DNA of 64,000 bases from the NCBI GenBank assembly GCA_963921305.4, contig CAWUEX030000002.1, positions 3,224,001 to 3,288,000 of the forward strand. The letters run 5' to 3'. Numbering within the stretch: the stretch's first letter is position 1; each line of letters begins with the position of its first letter. Source of the DNA: CAWUEX02 sp963921305. GTDB taxonomy: Bacteria > Pseudomonadota > Alphaproteobacteria > Rhodospirillales > Rhodospirillaceae. The notes beneath the pieces are model-generated. The model was not told where the DNA came from. It did no database searches and was given only the letters and a program-made list of their open reading frames with translations. Shown piece after piece: positions 33,689 to 43,384 of the stretch. Both the position numbers and the translations under genes were made by a program.

Positions 33689-33742
33689 ATGGGATTTAGC
33701 AGACTTAAAAACGCGGTGAGGGCCGCCGGGGGCGCCAAGTGA
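33689..33742 (+). CDS. possible 17-codon leader reading frame between nuoI and nuoJ
   Basis: ATG 33689 is preceded by GGGGACGGGA and opens a 17-codon frame (MGFSRLKNAVRAAGGAK) whose TGA overlaps the GTG start of nuoJ (GTGA). The stop-start overlap suggests that ribosomes translate this frame and re-initiate at nuoJ, whose own start codon is weak. It may be only a translation-coupling device; the peptide is basic and shows no similarity that I recognise. Confidence 0.3.
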   Translation: MGFSRLKNAVRAAGGAK

Positions 33743-34356
33743 TTGCCGCGACCCTCGCGTTCTATCTGTTTGCCGCGTTCGCCATCATCGGCGCCTTGAA
33801 TGTGATCTTTCAGCGCAACCCGGTGCATTCCGTGCTGTGGCTGATTTTCACCTTCTTCAATGCCGCCGGGCTGTTTGTGCTGCTGGGTGCCGAATTCGTG
33901 GCGATGATCTTGGTCGTCGTCTATGTCGGCGCGGTGGCGGTGCTGTTCCTGTTCGTGGTGATGATGCTGGACATCAACATCGTCATGGTGCGCGAAGGGT
34001 TCTTGAAGTACTTGCCGGTGGGGCTCGGCATTGGCGGCATTCTGCTGGCTGAGCTGATCGCCGTCTTTGCCGCCTGGTCGATGTCCGACGATGCTGAGTC
34101 TTTGCGCATGGCGCCGACGCCGGATATGGGCGCCGTGAGCAACACGGAAGCCATCGGCAACATTCTCTACACCGACTATGTGTATCTGTTCCAAGCGGCC
34201 GGCATCATTCTGCTGGTGGCGATGATCGGCTCCATCGTGCTGACCCACCGCACCCGCACCGGCGTCCGCAAGCAGGTGATCGCCGAACAGAACGCCAGAA
34301 CGCCCGCCGACACCCTTGAGGTTGTTAAGGTCGAGAGCGGGAAGGGACTGTCATGA
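33739..34356 (+). CDS. nuoJ: NADH-quinone oxidoreductase subunit J
   Basis: A 205-aa membrane subunit equivalent to ND6. The start is GTG 33739, overlapping a short upstream frame. Helices are at about 3-22, 28-48, 54-76, 92-112 and 143-165. The conserved third helix with a pi-bulge region reads EFVAMILVVVYVGAVAVLFLFVVMMLD. The C-terminal 35 residues are polar and cytoplasmic. It overlaps nuoK by four bases (ATGA). Confidence 0.96.
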   Translation: MIAATLAFYLFAAFAIIGALNVIFQRNPVHSVLWLIFTFFNAAGLFVLLGAEFVAMILVVVYVGAVAVLFLFVVMMLDINIVMVREGFLKYLPVGLGIGGILLAELIAVFAAWSMSDDAESLRMAPTPDMGAVSNTEAIGNILYTDYVYLFQAAGIILLVAMIGSIVLTHRTRTGVRKQVIAEQNARTPADTLEVVKVESGKGLS

Positions 34357-34664
34357 TGGCCGTCAGCATGGCCCATTTCCTGACGGTGGCCGCGATCCTG
34401 TTCACCATCGGAATTTTCGGAATCTTCCTCAACCGAAAGAACCTGATCGTCATTCTGATGTCGATCGAGCTGATGCTGCTGGCGGTGAACATTAACTTCG
34501 TCACCTTCTCGGCGTTTCTCGGCGACCTGATGGGACAGATTTTCACCATGCTGGTGCTGACCGTCGCCGCCGCCGAAGCGGCGATTGGCTTGGCCATTGT
34601 GGTGGTATTCTACCGCGCGCACCGCTCGATCGCCGTCGAAGACATTAAAGAGCTGAAGGGGTAG
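34353..34664 (+). CDS. nuoK: NADH-quinone oxidoreductase subunit K
   Basis: A 103-aa three-helix membrane subunit (ND4L). Two acidic residues needed for proton transfer are visible in the second and third helices: Glu in MSIELMLLAVNINF (about residue 36) and Glu in AAAEAAIGLAIVV (about residue 72). The length is standard, and an alternative start one codon downstream would not matter functionally. Confidence 0.97.
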   Translation: MMAVSMAHFLTVAAILFTIGIFGIFLNRKNLIVILMSIELMLLAVNINFVTFSAFLGDLMGQIFTMLVLTVAAAEAAIGLAIVVVFYRAHRSIAVEDIKELKG

Positions 34665-34673
34665 GGGCCGCTC

Positions 34674-36602
34674 ATGTATATCGCCGCTATATTCCTGCCC
34701 TTGCTGGGGTCCGTTATCGCCGGGTTCTTCGGCAACAAGATCGGCAACCGCGCATCACAGATCGTAACGTGTTTGGGTGTTGGCACCGCCGCTGCACTGT
34801 CGATCCCGATTTTCTTTACCGTTGCGATCGGCGGTAACGAGCAAGTCGTTACGGTCGCCAGTTGGATCAATTCCGGCACCTTTGAAGCCGCCTGGGCGCT
34901 GCGCTTCGACACGTTGTCCGCCGTCATGGTGATGACCGTGACCTGCGTGTCGTTCCTGATTCACGTCTATTCGATTGGCTACATGAGTCATGACGACTCT
35001 CAGCCGCGCTTCATGTCCTATTTGTCGCTGTTCACCTTTGCCATGCTGATGCTGGTGACGGCGGACAATTTGGTGCAGCTGTTCTTCGGCTGGGAAGGCG
35101 TGGGCGTGGTGTCCTATCTGCTGATCGGGTTCTGGTTTAAGAAGCCGTCGGCCAATGCGGCGGCCATCAAGGCCTTCGTCGTCAACCGGGTGGGGGACTT
35201 CGGCTTCCTGCTCGGCATCTTCGGCGTGTACATGCTGTTCGATGCGGTGACCTTCGACACCGTGTTCAACGCTGTGTCATCGCACGCAGACGACACCGTG
35301 ACCTTCTTCGGCATCGAGGGCCACGCCCTGACGCTGATCTGCCTGCTGTTATTCGTCGGCGCCATGGGCAAGTCGGCCCAGTTGCTGCTGCACACCTGGC
35401 TGCCGGACGCGATGGAGGGCCCGACCCCGGTGTCGGCACTGATCCACGCCGCGACCATGGTGACCGCCGGTGTGTTCCTGGTCGCGCGTATGTCGCCGTT
35501 GTTCGACTACGCCCCTGACGCGCTGGCGGTGGTGACCTTCGTTGGCGCCTCAACGGCTTTTTTCGCCGCGACCATTGGCTGTGTGCAGAACGACATCAAA
35601 CGGGTGATTGCCTATTCGACCTGCTCGCAGCTCGGCTACATGTTCTTTGCCTGCGGTGTCGGCGCATATTCCGCCGGGATTTTCCATCTGATGACCCACG
35701 CCTGGTTCAAGGCGTTATTGTTCCTGGGCTCGGGCTCGGTCATTCACGCCATGTCCGACGAGCAGGACATGCGCAAGATGGGCGGTATCTGGAAACACGT
35801 GAAGTTCACCTACGCGGTGATGTGGATCGGCACGCTGGCCTTGGTCGCGGTGCCGCCCTTTGCCGGATATTACTCGAAAGATTTGGTGCTTGAGGCGGCC
35901 TTTGCCGCGGACACCAGCGTCGGCACCTATGCCTTCACCATGGGGATCGCGGCGGCGCTGCTGACGGCTTTCTATTCAGGGCGCCTCCTATGGATGACCT
36001 TCCATGGCACACCGCGCGCCGATAAACACGTGATGGATCACGTGCACGAAAGTCCGCTGGTGATGACCATTCCGCTGGCGGGGTTGGCCATCGGCGCGGT
36101 CTTTGCGGGTTACCTCGGATACGAAGTGTTCGCAGGCGACGCCCGGTTCGACTTCTGGCGCGGCGCTGTCGTACTTGAAGGCCTCCGTGGCGACGTGATC
36201 GACGCCGCCCACCATGTGCCGACATGGGTCGTGTGGTCGCCCTTGGTGGTGACCATCATCGGGCTGGGTGTGTCGTATCACATGTACATGCGCAAACCCG
36301 ACATTCCCGGGCGCTTGGCGGCGAGCTTCCCCGGCGTCTATCAGTTCCTGCTGAACAAGTGGTACTTCGACGAGCTCTACAACGCGATCTTCGTCCGTCC
36401 GGCGTTCTGGCTCGGCAAGGTGCTGTGGAAGCGCGGCGACGAGGGCACCATTGACCGCTTCGGCCCGGACGGCATCTCGGCCTCCATCATTGCCGGGGCA
36501 AGGCGACTGGCGGCCGTGCAGTCAGGTTACGTCTATCACTACGCGTTCGCGATGATCATCGGCATCGCCTTGTTTGTCTCCTGGATTGTGGTCGGAGGCT
36601 AG
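34674..36602 (+). CDS. nuoL: NADH-quinone oxidoreductase subunit L
   Basis: A 642-aa antiporter-like subunit (ND5) at the distal end of the membrane arm. Conserved segments include FFGWEGVGVVSYLLIGFW (about residues 137-154, with the key Glu), LLLHTWLPDAMEGPTPVSALIHAATMVTAGVFL (about 235-268) with its proton-channel Lys/His region, and a long C-terminal extension corresponding to the lateral helix that runs along the arm. About 15-16 helices are predicted. Confidence 0.97.
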   Translation: MYIAAIFLPLLGSVIAGFFGNKIGNRASQIVTCLGVGTAAALSIPIFFTVAIGGNEQVVTVASWINSGTFEAAWALRFDTLSAVMVMTVTCVSFLIHVYSIGYMSHDDSQPRFMSYLSLFTFAMLMLVTADNLVQLFFGWEGVGVVSYLLIGFWFKKPSANAAAIKAFVVNRVGDFGFLLGIFGVYMLFDAVTFDTVFNAVSSHADDTVTFFGIEGHALTLICLLLFVGAMGKSAQLLLHTWLPDAMEGPTPVSALIHAATMVTAGVFLVARMSPLFDYAPDALAVVTFVGASTAFFAATIGCVQNDIKRVIAYSTCSQLGYMFFACGVGAYSAGIFHLMTHAWFKALLFLGSGSVIHAMSDEQDMRKMGGIWKHVKFTYAVMWIGTLALVAVPPFAGYYSKDLVLEAAFAADTSVGTYAFTMGIAAALLTAFYSGRLLWMTFHGTPRADKHVMDHVHESPLVMTIPLAGLAIGAVFAGYLGYEVFAGDARFDFWRGAVVLEGLRGDVIDAAHHVPTWVVWSPLVVTIIGLGVSYHMYMRKPDIPGRLAASFPGVYQFLLNKWYFDELYNAIFVRPAFWLGKVLWKRGDEGTIDRFGPDGISASIIAGARRLAAVQSGYVYHYAFAMIIGIALFVSWIVVGG

Positions 36603-36605
36603 GCG

Positions 36606-38159
36606 ATGAACGGGTTTGTTGAAAATTTGCCGATCCTCAGCATCGTCACCTTTACGCCGCTGCTCGGCGTTTTGTTGCTTCTGACCATCCGTGCCGATGA
36701 TGAAGAGATTGTCGCCCGCAACAGCCGCTGGGTCGCGTTGTGGGTGACGCTGGGGACGTTCCTGGCCTCGCTGCTCATCTGGTTCAACTTCGACACGGGT
36801 ACGGCGGACTTCCAGTTCGTCGAACAACAGGACTGGTTCCCGGACTACGGCATCAACTACCACATGGGTGTGGACGGCATTTCGATGCTGTTTGTCATCC
36901 TGTCCACCTTCCTGATGCCGCTGTGCATTCTCGCCAGCTGGGACGCCATCAAGACCCGCGTGAAGGAGTACATGATTTCCTTCCTGGTGCTGGAAACCAT
37001 GATGGTCGGCATGTTCTGCGCGCTGGACATGGTGCTGTTCTACGTGTTCTTCGAAGGCGTGCTGATTCCCATGTTCCTGATCATCGGGGTGTGGGGCGGC
37101 AAGAGGCGCGTCTACTCGGCGTTTAAGTTTTTCCTCTTCACGCTCACCGGTTCGGTGCTGCTGCTGGTGGCCATGCTGGCGATGTATTTCACCGCCGGTA
37201 CGACAGATATCCCGACGCTGATGACCACCAGCTTCCCGTTCCAAATGCAGTTCTGGCTGTGGTTGGGGCTGTTTGCGTCCTTTGCCGTCAAAGTGCCGAT
37301 GTGGCCGGTCCACACCTGGTTGCCGGACGCGCACGTGGAAGCGCCGACGGCGGGCTCGGTCATCCTGGCCGGCGTACTGTTGAAAATGGGCGCCTATGGG
37401 TTCCTGCGCTTCTCCATGCCGATGCTGCCCCTGGCCAGTGAGTACTTCACACCGCTGGTATACGGCTTGTCGGTTATCGCGGTGATTTACACCTCGCTGG
37501 TGGCGCTGGCTCAAGAAGACATGAAGAAGCTGATTGCGTATTCCTCTGTCGCGCACATGGGCTTTGTCACCGTTGGTATTTTCGCCGCCACGCAGCAGGC
37601 GGTGCAGGGCGCGATTTACCAAATGCTGAGCCATGGGATTGTCTCAGGCGCGTTGTTCCTATGCGTCGGCGTTGTGTATGACCGGCTGCACACCCGTGAG
37701 ATCGACCGCTACGGTGGATTGGCCAACAACATGCCGAAATACGCCTTGGTGTTCATGCTGATGATGATGGCCTCGGTCGGTTTGCCGGGCACAGCCGGGT
37801 TTGTCGGCGAGTTCCTAGTGCTAACCGGTGTGTTTCAGGTCAATACCTGGGTGGCCCTGTTTACCGCCACCGGCGTCATTCTCGGTGCGGCCTACATGCT
37901 CTACCTGTACCGCCGGGTGATCTATGGTGAGTTGACCAAGGCCGATCTCAAAGACATGGCTGATCTGTCCCGCCGCGAGATCGTGGTGTTTGCGCCGCTG
38001 TGTGTCGTGGTGATGTGGATGGGCGTGTACCCGATGTCGTTCCTGGATGTGATGGATGCCTCGGTGGCCAATCTGCTGGCCAACTATCATGGCGCGCTTG
38101 AAGCCAATGCCGCGGCGGCGACGGTTGCCGACGGCATTCGCTTGGCGCTTGGGCGATAG
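36606..38159 (+). CDS. nuoM: NADH-quinone oxidoreductase subunit M
   Basis: A 517-aa antiporter-like subunit (ND4) with about 14 helices. The conserved Glu in FYVFFEGVLIPMFLIIGVWGG (near residue 143), the Lys in ASFAVKVPMWPVHTWLPDAHVEAPTAGSV (near residue 233) and the broken helix that follows mark the proton channel. It lies three bases after nuoL. Confidence 0.97.
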   Translation: MNGFVENLPILSIVTFTPLLGVLLLLTIRADDEEIVARNSRWVALWVTLGTFLASLLIWFNFDTGTADFQFVEQQDWFPDYGINYHMGVDGISMLFVILSTFLMPLCILASWDAIKTRVKEYMISFLVLETMMVGMFCALDMVLFYVFFEGVLIPMFLIIGVWGGKRRVYSAFKFFLFTLTGSVLLLVAMLAMYFTAGTTDIPTLMTTSFPFQMQFWLWLGLFASFAVKVPMWPVHTWLPDAHVEAPTAGSVILAGVLLKMGAYGFLRFSMPMLPLASEYFTPLVYGLSVIAVIYTSLVALAQEDMKKLIAYSSVAHMGFVTVGIFAATQQAVQGAIYQMLSHGIVSGALFLCVGVVYDRLHTREIDRYGGLANNMPKYALVFMLMMMASVGLPGTAGFVGEFLVLTGVFQVNTWVALFTATGVILGAAYMLYLYRRVIYGELTKADLKDMADLSRREIVVFAPLCVVVMWMGVYPMSFLDVMDASVANLLANYHGALEANAAAATVADGIRLALGR

Positions 38160-38177
38160 GGCGGGGAAGGAACAGAG

Positions 38178-39617
38178 ATGACTGCGATACCCAGCCTAAC
38201 CCCCGCGTTGCCGGAGATTTTCCTCGCCATTGTCGGCATGGTGTTGCTGATGGTCGGCGTGTTCCGCAAGCAAGACCCGATTGGCGGAGTGACGGCGCTG
38301 TCCGTTTTGGCGTTCATCGTCGCCGCTGTTCTGGCCATGACCACCAATGCGGCGGAAACTGTGACCTTCAACGGTCTGTTTGTCGTCAACGCGTTTACGG
38401 GCTTCGTCAAAGTGTTGGTGCTGCTGGCGGCCGGCCTGGCTGTCGTGCTGATGCTGCCCTGGGCGAAGAATGAAGGCGTCGGCCGTTACGAACTGCCCGT
38501 GGTGATGGTGTTCGCCGTGCTCGGCATGATGATGATGATCTCGGCCAACGATCTCATTGCCTTGTATGTCGGCCTGGAATTGCAAAGTCTGGCGCTCTAC
38601 GTCCTGGCGGCCTTCCACCGCGAAAATGCGCGGGCAACCGAAGCCGGAGTAAAGTACTTCGTGCTGGGGGCACTGGCGTCGGGTCTCCTGCTGTACGGGT
38701 CGTCCTTGATTTACGGCTTTGCGGGAACGACCTCCTTCGCTGGCTTGGCCGATGCCCTGACCAACGCTCAGGACAATGTCGGCGTTATCGTTGGGGTGGT
38801 ATTCGTCATCTCCGGCTTTGCCTTCAAGGTCTCCGCCGTGCCCTTCCATATGTGGACACCCGACGTCTACGAAGGTTCTCCCACGCCCATCGCCGCGTTT
38901 TTCTCAGTGGCACCGAAGATCGCGGCGCTTAGCCTGTTCCTGCGCATTCTGGTCGGGCCGTTCGATGATCTTTTAATGCAGTGGCGTCAGGTGCTGACCG
39001 TGATCTGCGTCGCCTCGATGTTGTGGGGCGCGGTCGCCGCCATCGCCCAAACCAATATCAAACGTCTAATGGCGTATAGCTCGATCGGACACGTCGGTTA
39101 TGCGTTGATCGGACTGGTGGCGGGCACGCAGGATGGTGCGCGCGGCATGGTCTACTACATGCTGATCTACCTGCTGATGAACGTGGGAACGTTTGCCGTC
39201 ATTCTGTCCATGCGGGTGAAAGACCGCTACGTGGAGAGCATCGACGATCTATCGGGTCTGTCGAAAACCAATCCCGGCATCGCGTTGGTGCTGACGATCA
39301 TGATGTTCTCGATGGCGGGTATCCCGCCGCTGGCCGGGTTCTTCGGCAAGTACTTCGTGTTCGTCGCGGCGATCAATGCAGGTCTGGTGCCGCTGGCGGT
39401 GATCGGTGTGCTGGCCAGTGTGATCGGCGCGTTCTATTACCTGCGACTGATCAAGATCATGTACTTCGACGAGTCCCTCGATGCATTTGAGCGCCCGGAT
39501 ATGGCGACCACCCTGGTGATGAGCGGCTGCGCGTTTATCGTCGTGGTGTTTATCCTTCTGCCCGAACCGCTGCTGGCCGGGGCCGACGCCGCGGCTGCGG
39601 CCTTGTTTGCGGGCTAG
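38178..39617 (+). CDS. nuoN: NADH-quinone oxidoreductase subunit N
   Basis: A 479-aa antiporter-like subunit (ND2) with about 14 helices. Conserved segments are ALYVGLELQSLALYVLAAF (Glu near residue 133), GFAFKVSAVPFHMWTPDVYEGSPTPIAAFF (Lys near residue 216) and AYSSIGHVGYALIGL. It is the last gene of the complex I operon; birA follows only 12 bases later, so read-through into the birA-coaX-rnj genes is likely. Confidence 0.97.
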   Translation: MTAIPSLTPALPEIFLAIVGMVLLMVGVFRKQDPIGGVTALSVLAFIVAAVLAMTTNAAETVTFNGLFVVNAFTGFVKVLVLLAAGLAVVLMLPWAKNEGVGRYELPVVMVFAVLGMMMMISANDLIALYVGLELQSLALYVLAAFHRENARATEAGVKYFVLGALASGLLLYGSSLIYGFAGTTSFAGLADALTNAQDNVGVIVGVVFVISGFAFKVSAVPFHMWTPDVYEGSPTPIAAFFSVAPKIAALSLFLRILVGPFDDLLMQWRQVLTVICVASMLWGAVAAIAQTNIKRLMAYSSIGHVGYALIGLVAGTQDGARGMVYYMLIYLLMNVGTFAVILSMRVKDRYVESIDDLSGLSKTNPGIALVLTIMMFSMAGIPPLAGFFGKYFVFVAAINAGLVPLAVIGVLASVIGAFYYLRLIKIMYFDESLDAFERPDMATTLVMSGCAFIVVVFILLPEPLLAGADAAAAALFAG

Positions 39618-39629
39618 CCGCAGTCTTTC

Positions 39630-40373
39630 ATGCCGAGCGCTGCGTCTCTGCCGGACGGCTGGCGCCTGGTTGAGGCAGCCTCCCTCGACAGCACCAACGA
39701 GGAAGTCCTGCGCCTTGCAGAAGCCGGTGAGCTCGAGGGCCTCGCGGTACGGGCCGATGTTCAAACCGCCGGCCGCGGGCGCCGGGGCCGGGCGTGGGCC
39801 AGCCCCAAGGGCAATCTCTATCTGAGCGTCCTGATAGACGCCGTGCCGCAGACGGCTGGGCAGGTGGGTTTTGCCGCGGGCCTTGCGGTGGCCGAGGCGA
39901 TTGATCACGCGGCGGGTGAGTCCCAGACCAGCCTGCGTCTCAAATGGCCCAACGATGTTCTTGACGATGGCGCCAAGGTCGCTGGTCTGTTGTTGGAAGC
40001 GGTGCCGGGGCGCGACCAAGTGGTTGTGGGGATCGGCGTGAATCTCACGCCCGTCGAAGTGGACGATGCGGTCTATGAAGTGGGCGACCTGAGTCATCTC
40101 GACATCACAGCGCATGCGCTTGGCCACGCTGTTTGCGCAGCCATGGCGGCCTGGCTTGCAACATGGCGGGATCAGGGATTTGCGCCATTGCGCAGGGCTT
40201 GGTTGGCCCGCGCCGAAGGACTGGAGAGTGCGGTCACAGTGCGCCTGCCCAATGCTACACTCGACGGAACCTTTCGCGGCCTGGCGGAAGATGGGGCGCT
40301 GCTGCTGGATCAAGGGGCGGCAGGGGTGCAATCCGTTGCCGCAGGCGACGTGTTTTTTCCGGCGGGAGTCTAA
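39630..40373 (+). CDS. birA: biotin-[acetyl-CoA-carboxylase] ligase, single-domain
   Basis: A 247-aa enzyme that activates biotin as biotinyl-AMP and attaches it to carboxyl carrier proteins. It starts directly with the catalytic domain: STNEE near residue 21, the biotin/ATP loop GRGRRGRAW at 48-56, and KWPNDV near residue 110. The N-terminal DNA-binding helix-turn-helix of the E. coli bifunctional enzyme is absent, so it is a ligase only. It lies between nuoN and coaX, a conserved alphaproteobacterial arrangement. Confidence 0.93.
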   Translation: MPSAASLPDGWRLVEAASLDSTNEEVLRLAEAGELEGLAVRADVQTAGRGRRGRAWASPKGNLYLSVLIDAVPQTAGQVGFAAGLAVAEAIDHAAGESQTSLRLKWPNDVLDDGAKVAGLLLEAVPGRDQVVVGIGVNLTPVEVDDAVYEVGDLSHLDITAHALGHAVCAAMAAWLATWRDQGFAPLRRAWLARAEGLESAVTVRLPNATLDGTFRGLAEDGALLLDQGAAGVQSVAAGDVFFPAGV

Positions 40374-40376
40374 ACC

Positions 40377-41153
40377 ATGCTTCTGGTGATCGACTGCGGC
40401 AACACCAACATCGTCTTTGCTGTGTTTGACGGTGAGACCCTGGCCGGGCAATGGCGCACGGCGACCGAGGGTGAAAAAACCGGGGACGACTACGGTGTGT
40501 GGCTGTCGCAAATCATGCAGCGGGACGGGATCAGCCGTGAAAACATCGCGGCGGCGGTGGTCTCATCGGTGGTGCCCAACAAAAACCGCGCCCTGCGCAC
40601 CATGTGCAAAGATTTCTTTGGTGTTGATGCGCAATTGATCGGTGACGAAGAGGTCGATCTCGGCATTTCCGTGTTGCTGCAGAATCCGCGCGAAGTGGGG
40701 GATGACCGTTTGGTCAACGCCATTGCCGCGCGGGACAGCTACGGTGGACCGCTGATCATCATTGATTTTGGCACGGCGACGACGTTCGACGTGGTTGACG
40801 CCGACGGTAATTACGCGGGCGGTGTGATTGCGCCGGGGATCAATCTGTCCATGGAAGCGTTGCACATGGCGGCGGCACTGTTGCCGAAAATTCCAGTGGA
40901 AAACCCGGGTCAGGCGCCGGTGGTGGGCACGTCCACGGTGGCTGCCATGCGCTCCGGCGTATTCTGGGGCTACATCGGGCTGATCGAAGGGTTGGTGAAC
41001 CGCATTCAGGACGAGCGCGGGGGACAGCATACGGTCGTTGCCACCGGCGGCTTGGCGCCGCTGTTCGCCGAGGCGACCACCATCATCGATCATACGGACA
41101 ACGATTTGACCGTGCGCGGACTGCTTGCCGTGCACCGGCGGAATTCTGCATGA
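40377..41153 (+). CDS. coaX: type III pantothenate kinase
   Basis: A 258-aa ASKHA-fold kinase catalysing the first step of coenzyme A synthesis. The phosphate-binding motif is DCGNTN at residues 5-10, the second motif is DFGTATTFDVVD (about residues 125-136), and GVIAPGINLSMEAL follows. Type III enzymes are not inhibited by CoA and use a monovalent cation. It starts three bases after birA and overlaps the rnj gene by four bases. Confidence 0.96.
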   Translation: MLLVIDCGNTNIVFAVFDGETLAGQWRTATEGEKTGDDYGVWLSQIMQRDGISRENIAAAVVSSVVPNKNRALRTMCKDFFGVDAQLIGDEEVDLGISVLLQNPREVGDDRLVNAIAARDSYGGPLIIIDFGTATTFDVVDADGNYAGGVIAPGINLSMEALHMAAALLPKIPVENPGQAPVVGTSTVAAMRSGVFWGYIGLIEGLVNRIQDERGGQHTVVATGGLAPLFAEATTIIDHTDNDLTVRGLLAVHRRNSA

Positions 41154-42844
41154 GCAGAGGCGCGCAGCCAGGCGAGAAGGCGCTGTCTCCGCCGCAAGAT
41201 CTGGACACCGGGCTGTGGTTCGTGCCGCTGGGCGGATCCGGTGAGATCGGCATGAACCTGAATCTCTATGGCTGCGACGGGACGTGGCTGATGGTCGACC
41301 TGGGAGTCACGTTTGGCGACGACAGCATTCCCGGCGTCGACGTGGTCATGCCCGATCCGGATTTTATCGTCGACCGCAAAGATAATCTCGCCGGGCTTAT
41401 TCTCACCCATGCCCATGAAGATCACCTGGGCGCGGTGCCGTATCTGTGGCCCAAACTGGAATGTCCGGTCTACGCGACGCCGTTTGCCGCCGAGTTTCTA
41501 CGCCGTAAGCTGCCGGAAACCAATTTGCAGGACCGGCTGACCGTGACCGAAGTGCCCCTGGGCGGGAAACTCAACGTCGGACCGTTTGATTTGGAATTCG
41601 TGACTCTGACTCACTCGATCCCAGAGCCGAATGCGCTGGCGATCCACACGCCTTATGGCACGCTCATGCACACCGGTGATTGGAAGTTCGATCCCGACCC
41701 GCTGATCGGCGAGACCACCGACTTCGAGACGCTGACTGCCATTGGCGAAGAGGGCGTTCTGGCGATGATCGGTGATTCCACCAATGTTTTCTCGGAGGGA
41801 GAGGCGGGCTCCGAAGGGGACGTGCGGGACGCACTGACCGACCTGATCGGCAAGCTCACCGGACGCGTGGCCGTGGGTTGCTTTGCCTCTAACTTCGCCC
41901 GGGTGGAGAGCATCGCGCGGGCCGCTGAGGCGAATGGCCGGCATGTGTCCCTCGTCGGCGCGTCGCTGTGGCGGGTGACCGAGACCGCGCGGAAAACCGG
42001 GTACCTCAGTCCGGACCTGACGTTCTACGAAGCCGAGGACGCGGCGCATCTGCCCGATAACAAAGTGCTGTACATCTGTACCGGCAGTCAGGGTGAGCCG
42101 CGCGCAGCCCTAAACCGCATCGCCTTTGGCAACCACCGCGATGTGAAGCTGGATGAAGGCGATACCGTGGTGTTCTCCTCCCGCATTATTCCGGGCAACG
42201 AAAAGGCAATTTTGAAACTGCAAAACCAGTTGGCCAAGCAGGGGGTGGATATCATCACCGCCAAACAGGCGCCCATTCATGTGTCCGGCCATCCGGCACG
42301 GGACGAAATGCGGCGGATGTATCAGATGATCCGTCCGCACACGGCGATCCCGGTGCACGGCGAGCACCTGCACATGCGCGCGCATGCGGAACTGGCGAAG
42401 GAATGCCAGGTGCCCCAGGCGTTGCTCGTCGAGAACGGTTCAACCGTGCGGTTGGCGCCGGGCGAACCGGACGTCGCGGGTGAGGTGTGGGCCGGGCGCA
42501 TGGCGTGGGAGGGTAACAAGGCGCTGCCATTTTGGGACCCGGTGCTGCGCGACCGCAAAAAGATTTTCTACAACGGCAGCGTGGTGATTTCTCTGGTGCT
42601 GGAGGACGACGGCGATCTGGCGGCGGACCCGATCGTGTCCGTGCTGGGCATCGTCGATCCCTTGAGTGATGACGGGCCCGAAGCGCTGGCCGAGGAGATC
42701 GAAGACGCGATCATGCGGCTGAAGGGCCGGGCCCGGCGCGATGACGATGCCGTGGAAGAGGCGGTGCGGCGCTGCATCCGCCGCCTTTTTGCCATGGAAA
42801 CCGACCGCAAACCGTTGACCCGCGTGCACATCGTGCGCATATGA
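41150..42844 (+). CDS. rnj: ribonuclease J
   Basis: A 564-aa metallo-beta-lactamase/beta-CASP nuclease with 5'-3' exonuclease and endonuclease activity in rRNA maturation and mRNA turnover. The zinc motif THAHEDH is at 86-92, the second histidine region is TLTHSIPEPNAL (about residue 150), HTGDWKFD is near 170, and the beta-CASP part includes PIHVSGHPARDEMRRM and HGEHLHM. The C-terminal domain follows. The start is an ATGA overlap with coaX. In Alphaproteobacteria this single RNase J coexists with RNase E. Confidence 0.95.
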   Translation: MSRGAQPGEKALSPPQDLDTGLWFVPLGGSGEIGMNLNLYGCDGTWLMVDLGVTFGDDSIPGVDVVMPDPDFIVDRKDNLAGLILTHAHEDHLGAVPYLWPKLECPVYATPFAAEFLRRKLPETNLQDRLTVTEVPLGGKLNVGPFDLEFVTLTHSIPEPNALAIHTPYGTLMHTGDWKFDPDPLIGETTDFETLTAIGEEGVLAMIGDSTNVFSEGEAGSEGDVRDALTDLIGKLTGRVAVGCFASNFARVESIARAAEANGRHVSLVGASLWRVTETARKTGYLSPDLTFYEAEDAAHLPDNKVLYICTGSQGEPRAALNRIAFGNHRDVKLDEGDTVVFSSRIIPGNEKAILKLQNQLAKQGVDIITAKQAPIHVSGHPARDEMRRMYQMIRPHTAIPVHGEHLHMRAHAELAKECQVPQALLVENGSTVRLAPGEPDVAGEVWAGRMAWEGNKALPFWDPVLRDRKKIFYNGSVVISLVLEDDGDLAADPIVSVLGIVDPLSDDGPEALAEEIEDAIMRLKGRARRDDDAVEEAVRRCIRRLFAMETDRKPLTRVHIVRI

Positions 42845-42872
42845 AGGCCACTTCAGACAAAACGAGGACGAT

Positions 42873-43277
42873 ATGATTGGACGCCTAAATCACGTGGCCA
42901 TTGCCGTACCGGACCTGGCCGCGGCCGCCGCGACCTACCGGGATGCCATGGGGGCCAAAGTCTCCGAGCCCGAAGATTTGCCGGAGCACGGTGTGACAGT
43001 GGTGTTCGTCGAGCTTCCCAACACCAAGATCGAGTTACTGCACCCCTTCGGTGAGAACTCGCCGATCCAGGGTTTCCTGGACAAGAACGCGTCCGGCGGC
43101 ATTCACCATGTGTGTTTCGAGGTCGATGATATTCTCGCCGCCCGGGATAAGCTCAAGGCGGAAGGGAAGCGTATTCTCGGCGATGGCGAACCCAAAATCG
43201 GCGCCCACGGCAAACCGGTGCTGTTCGTGCACCCCAAAGATTTCGACGGCACCCTGATTGAGGTGGAACAGGCGTGA
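42873..43277 (+). CDS. mce: methylmalonyl-CoA epimerase
   Basis: A 134-aa glyoxalase/VOC-fold enzyme that interconverts (2R)- and (2S)-methylmalonyl-CoA in propionate metabolism. Metal ligands are recognisable: His7 in LNHVAIAV, a His in GGIHHVCFEVDD (about residue 75) and the Glu in GTLIEVEQ near the C-terminus. The length is typical. It is the last gene of the birA-coaX-rnj-mce block; in many relatives proS follows almost directly, but here 15 kb of accessory genes intervene. Confidence 0.94.
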   Translation: MIGRLNHVAIAVPDLAAAAATYRDAMGAKVSEPEDLPEHGVTVVFVELPNTKIELLHPFGENSPIQGFLDKNASGGIHHVCFEVDDILAARDKLKAEGKRILGDGEPKIGAHGKPVLFVHPKDFDGTLIEVEQA

Positions 43278-43384
43278 TTGCCGCATGTTCGAGCGCACAG
43301 CAGACATAGCACCTTTAGGCCTTACCACCGGAGCATAGGGGTGCAACACTCCTCCAGTATTTGAAATTTCCGGGAGTGGGACAC

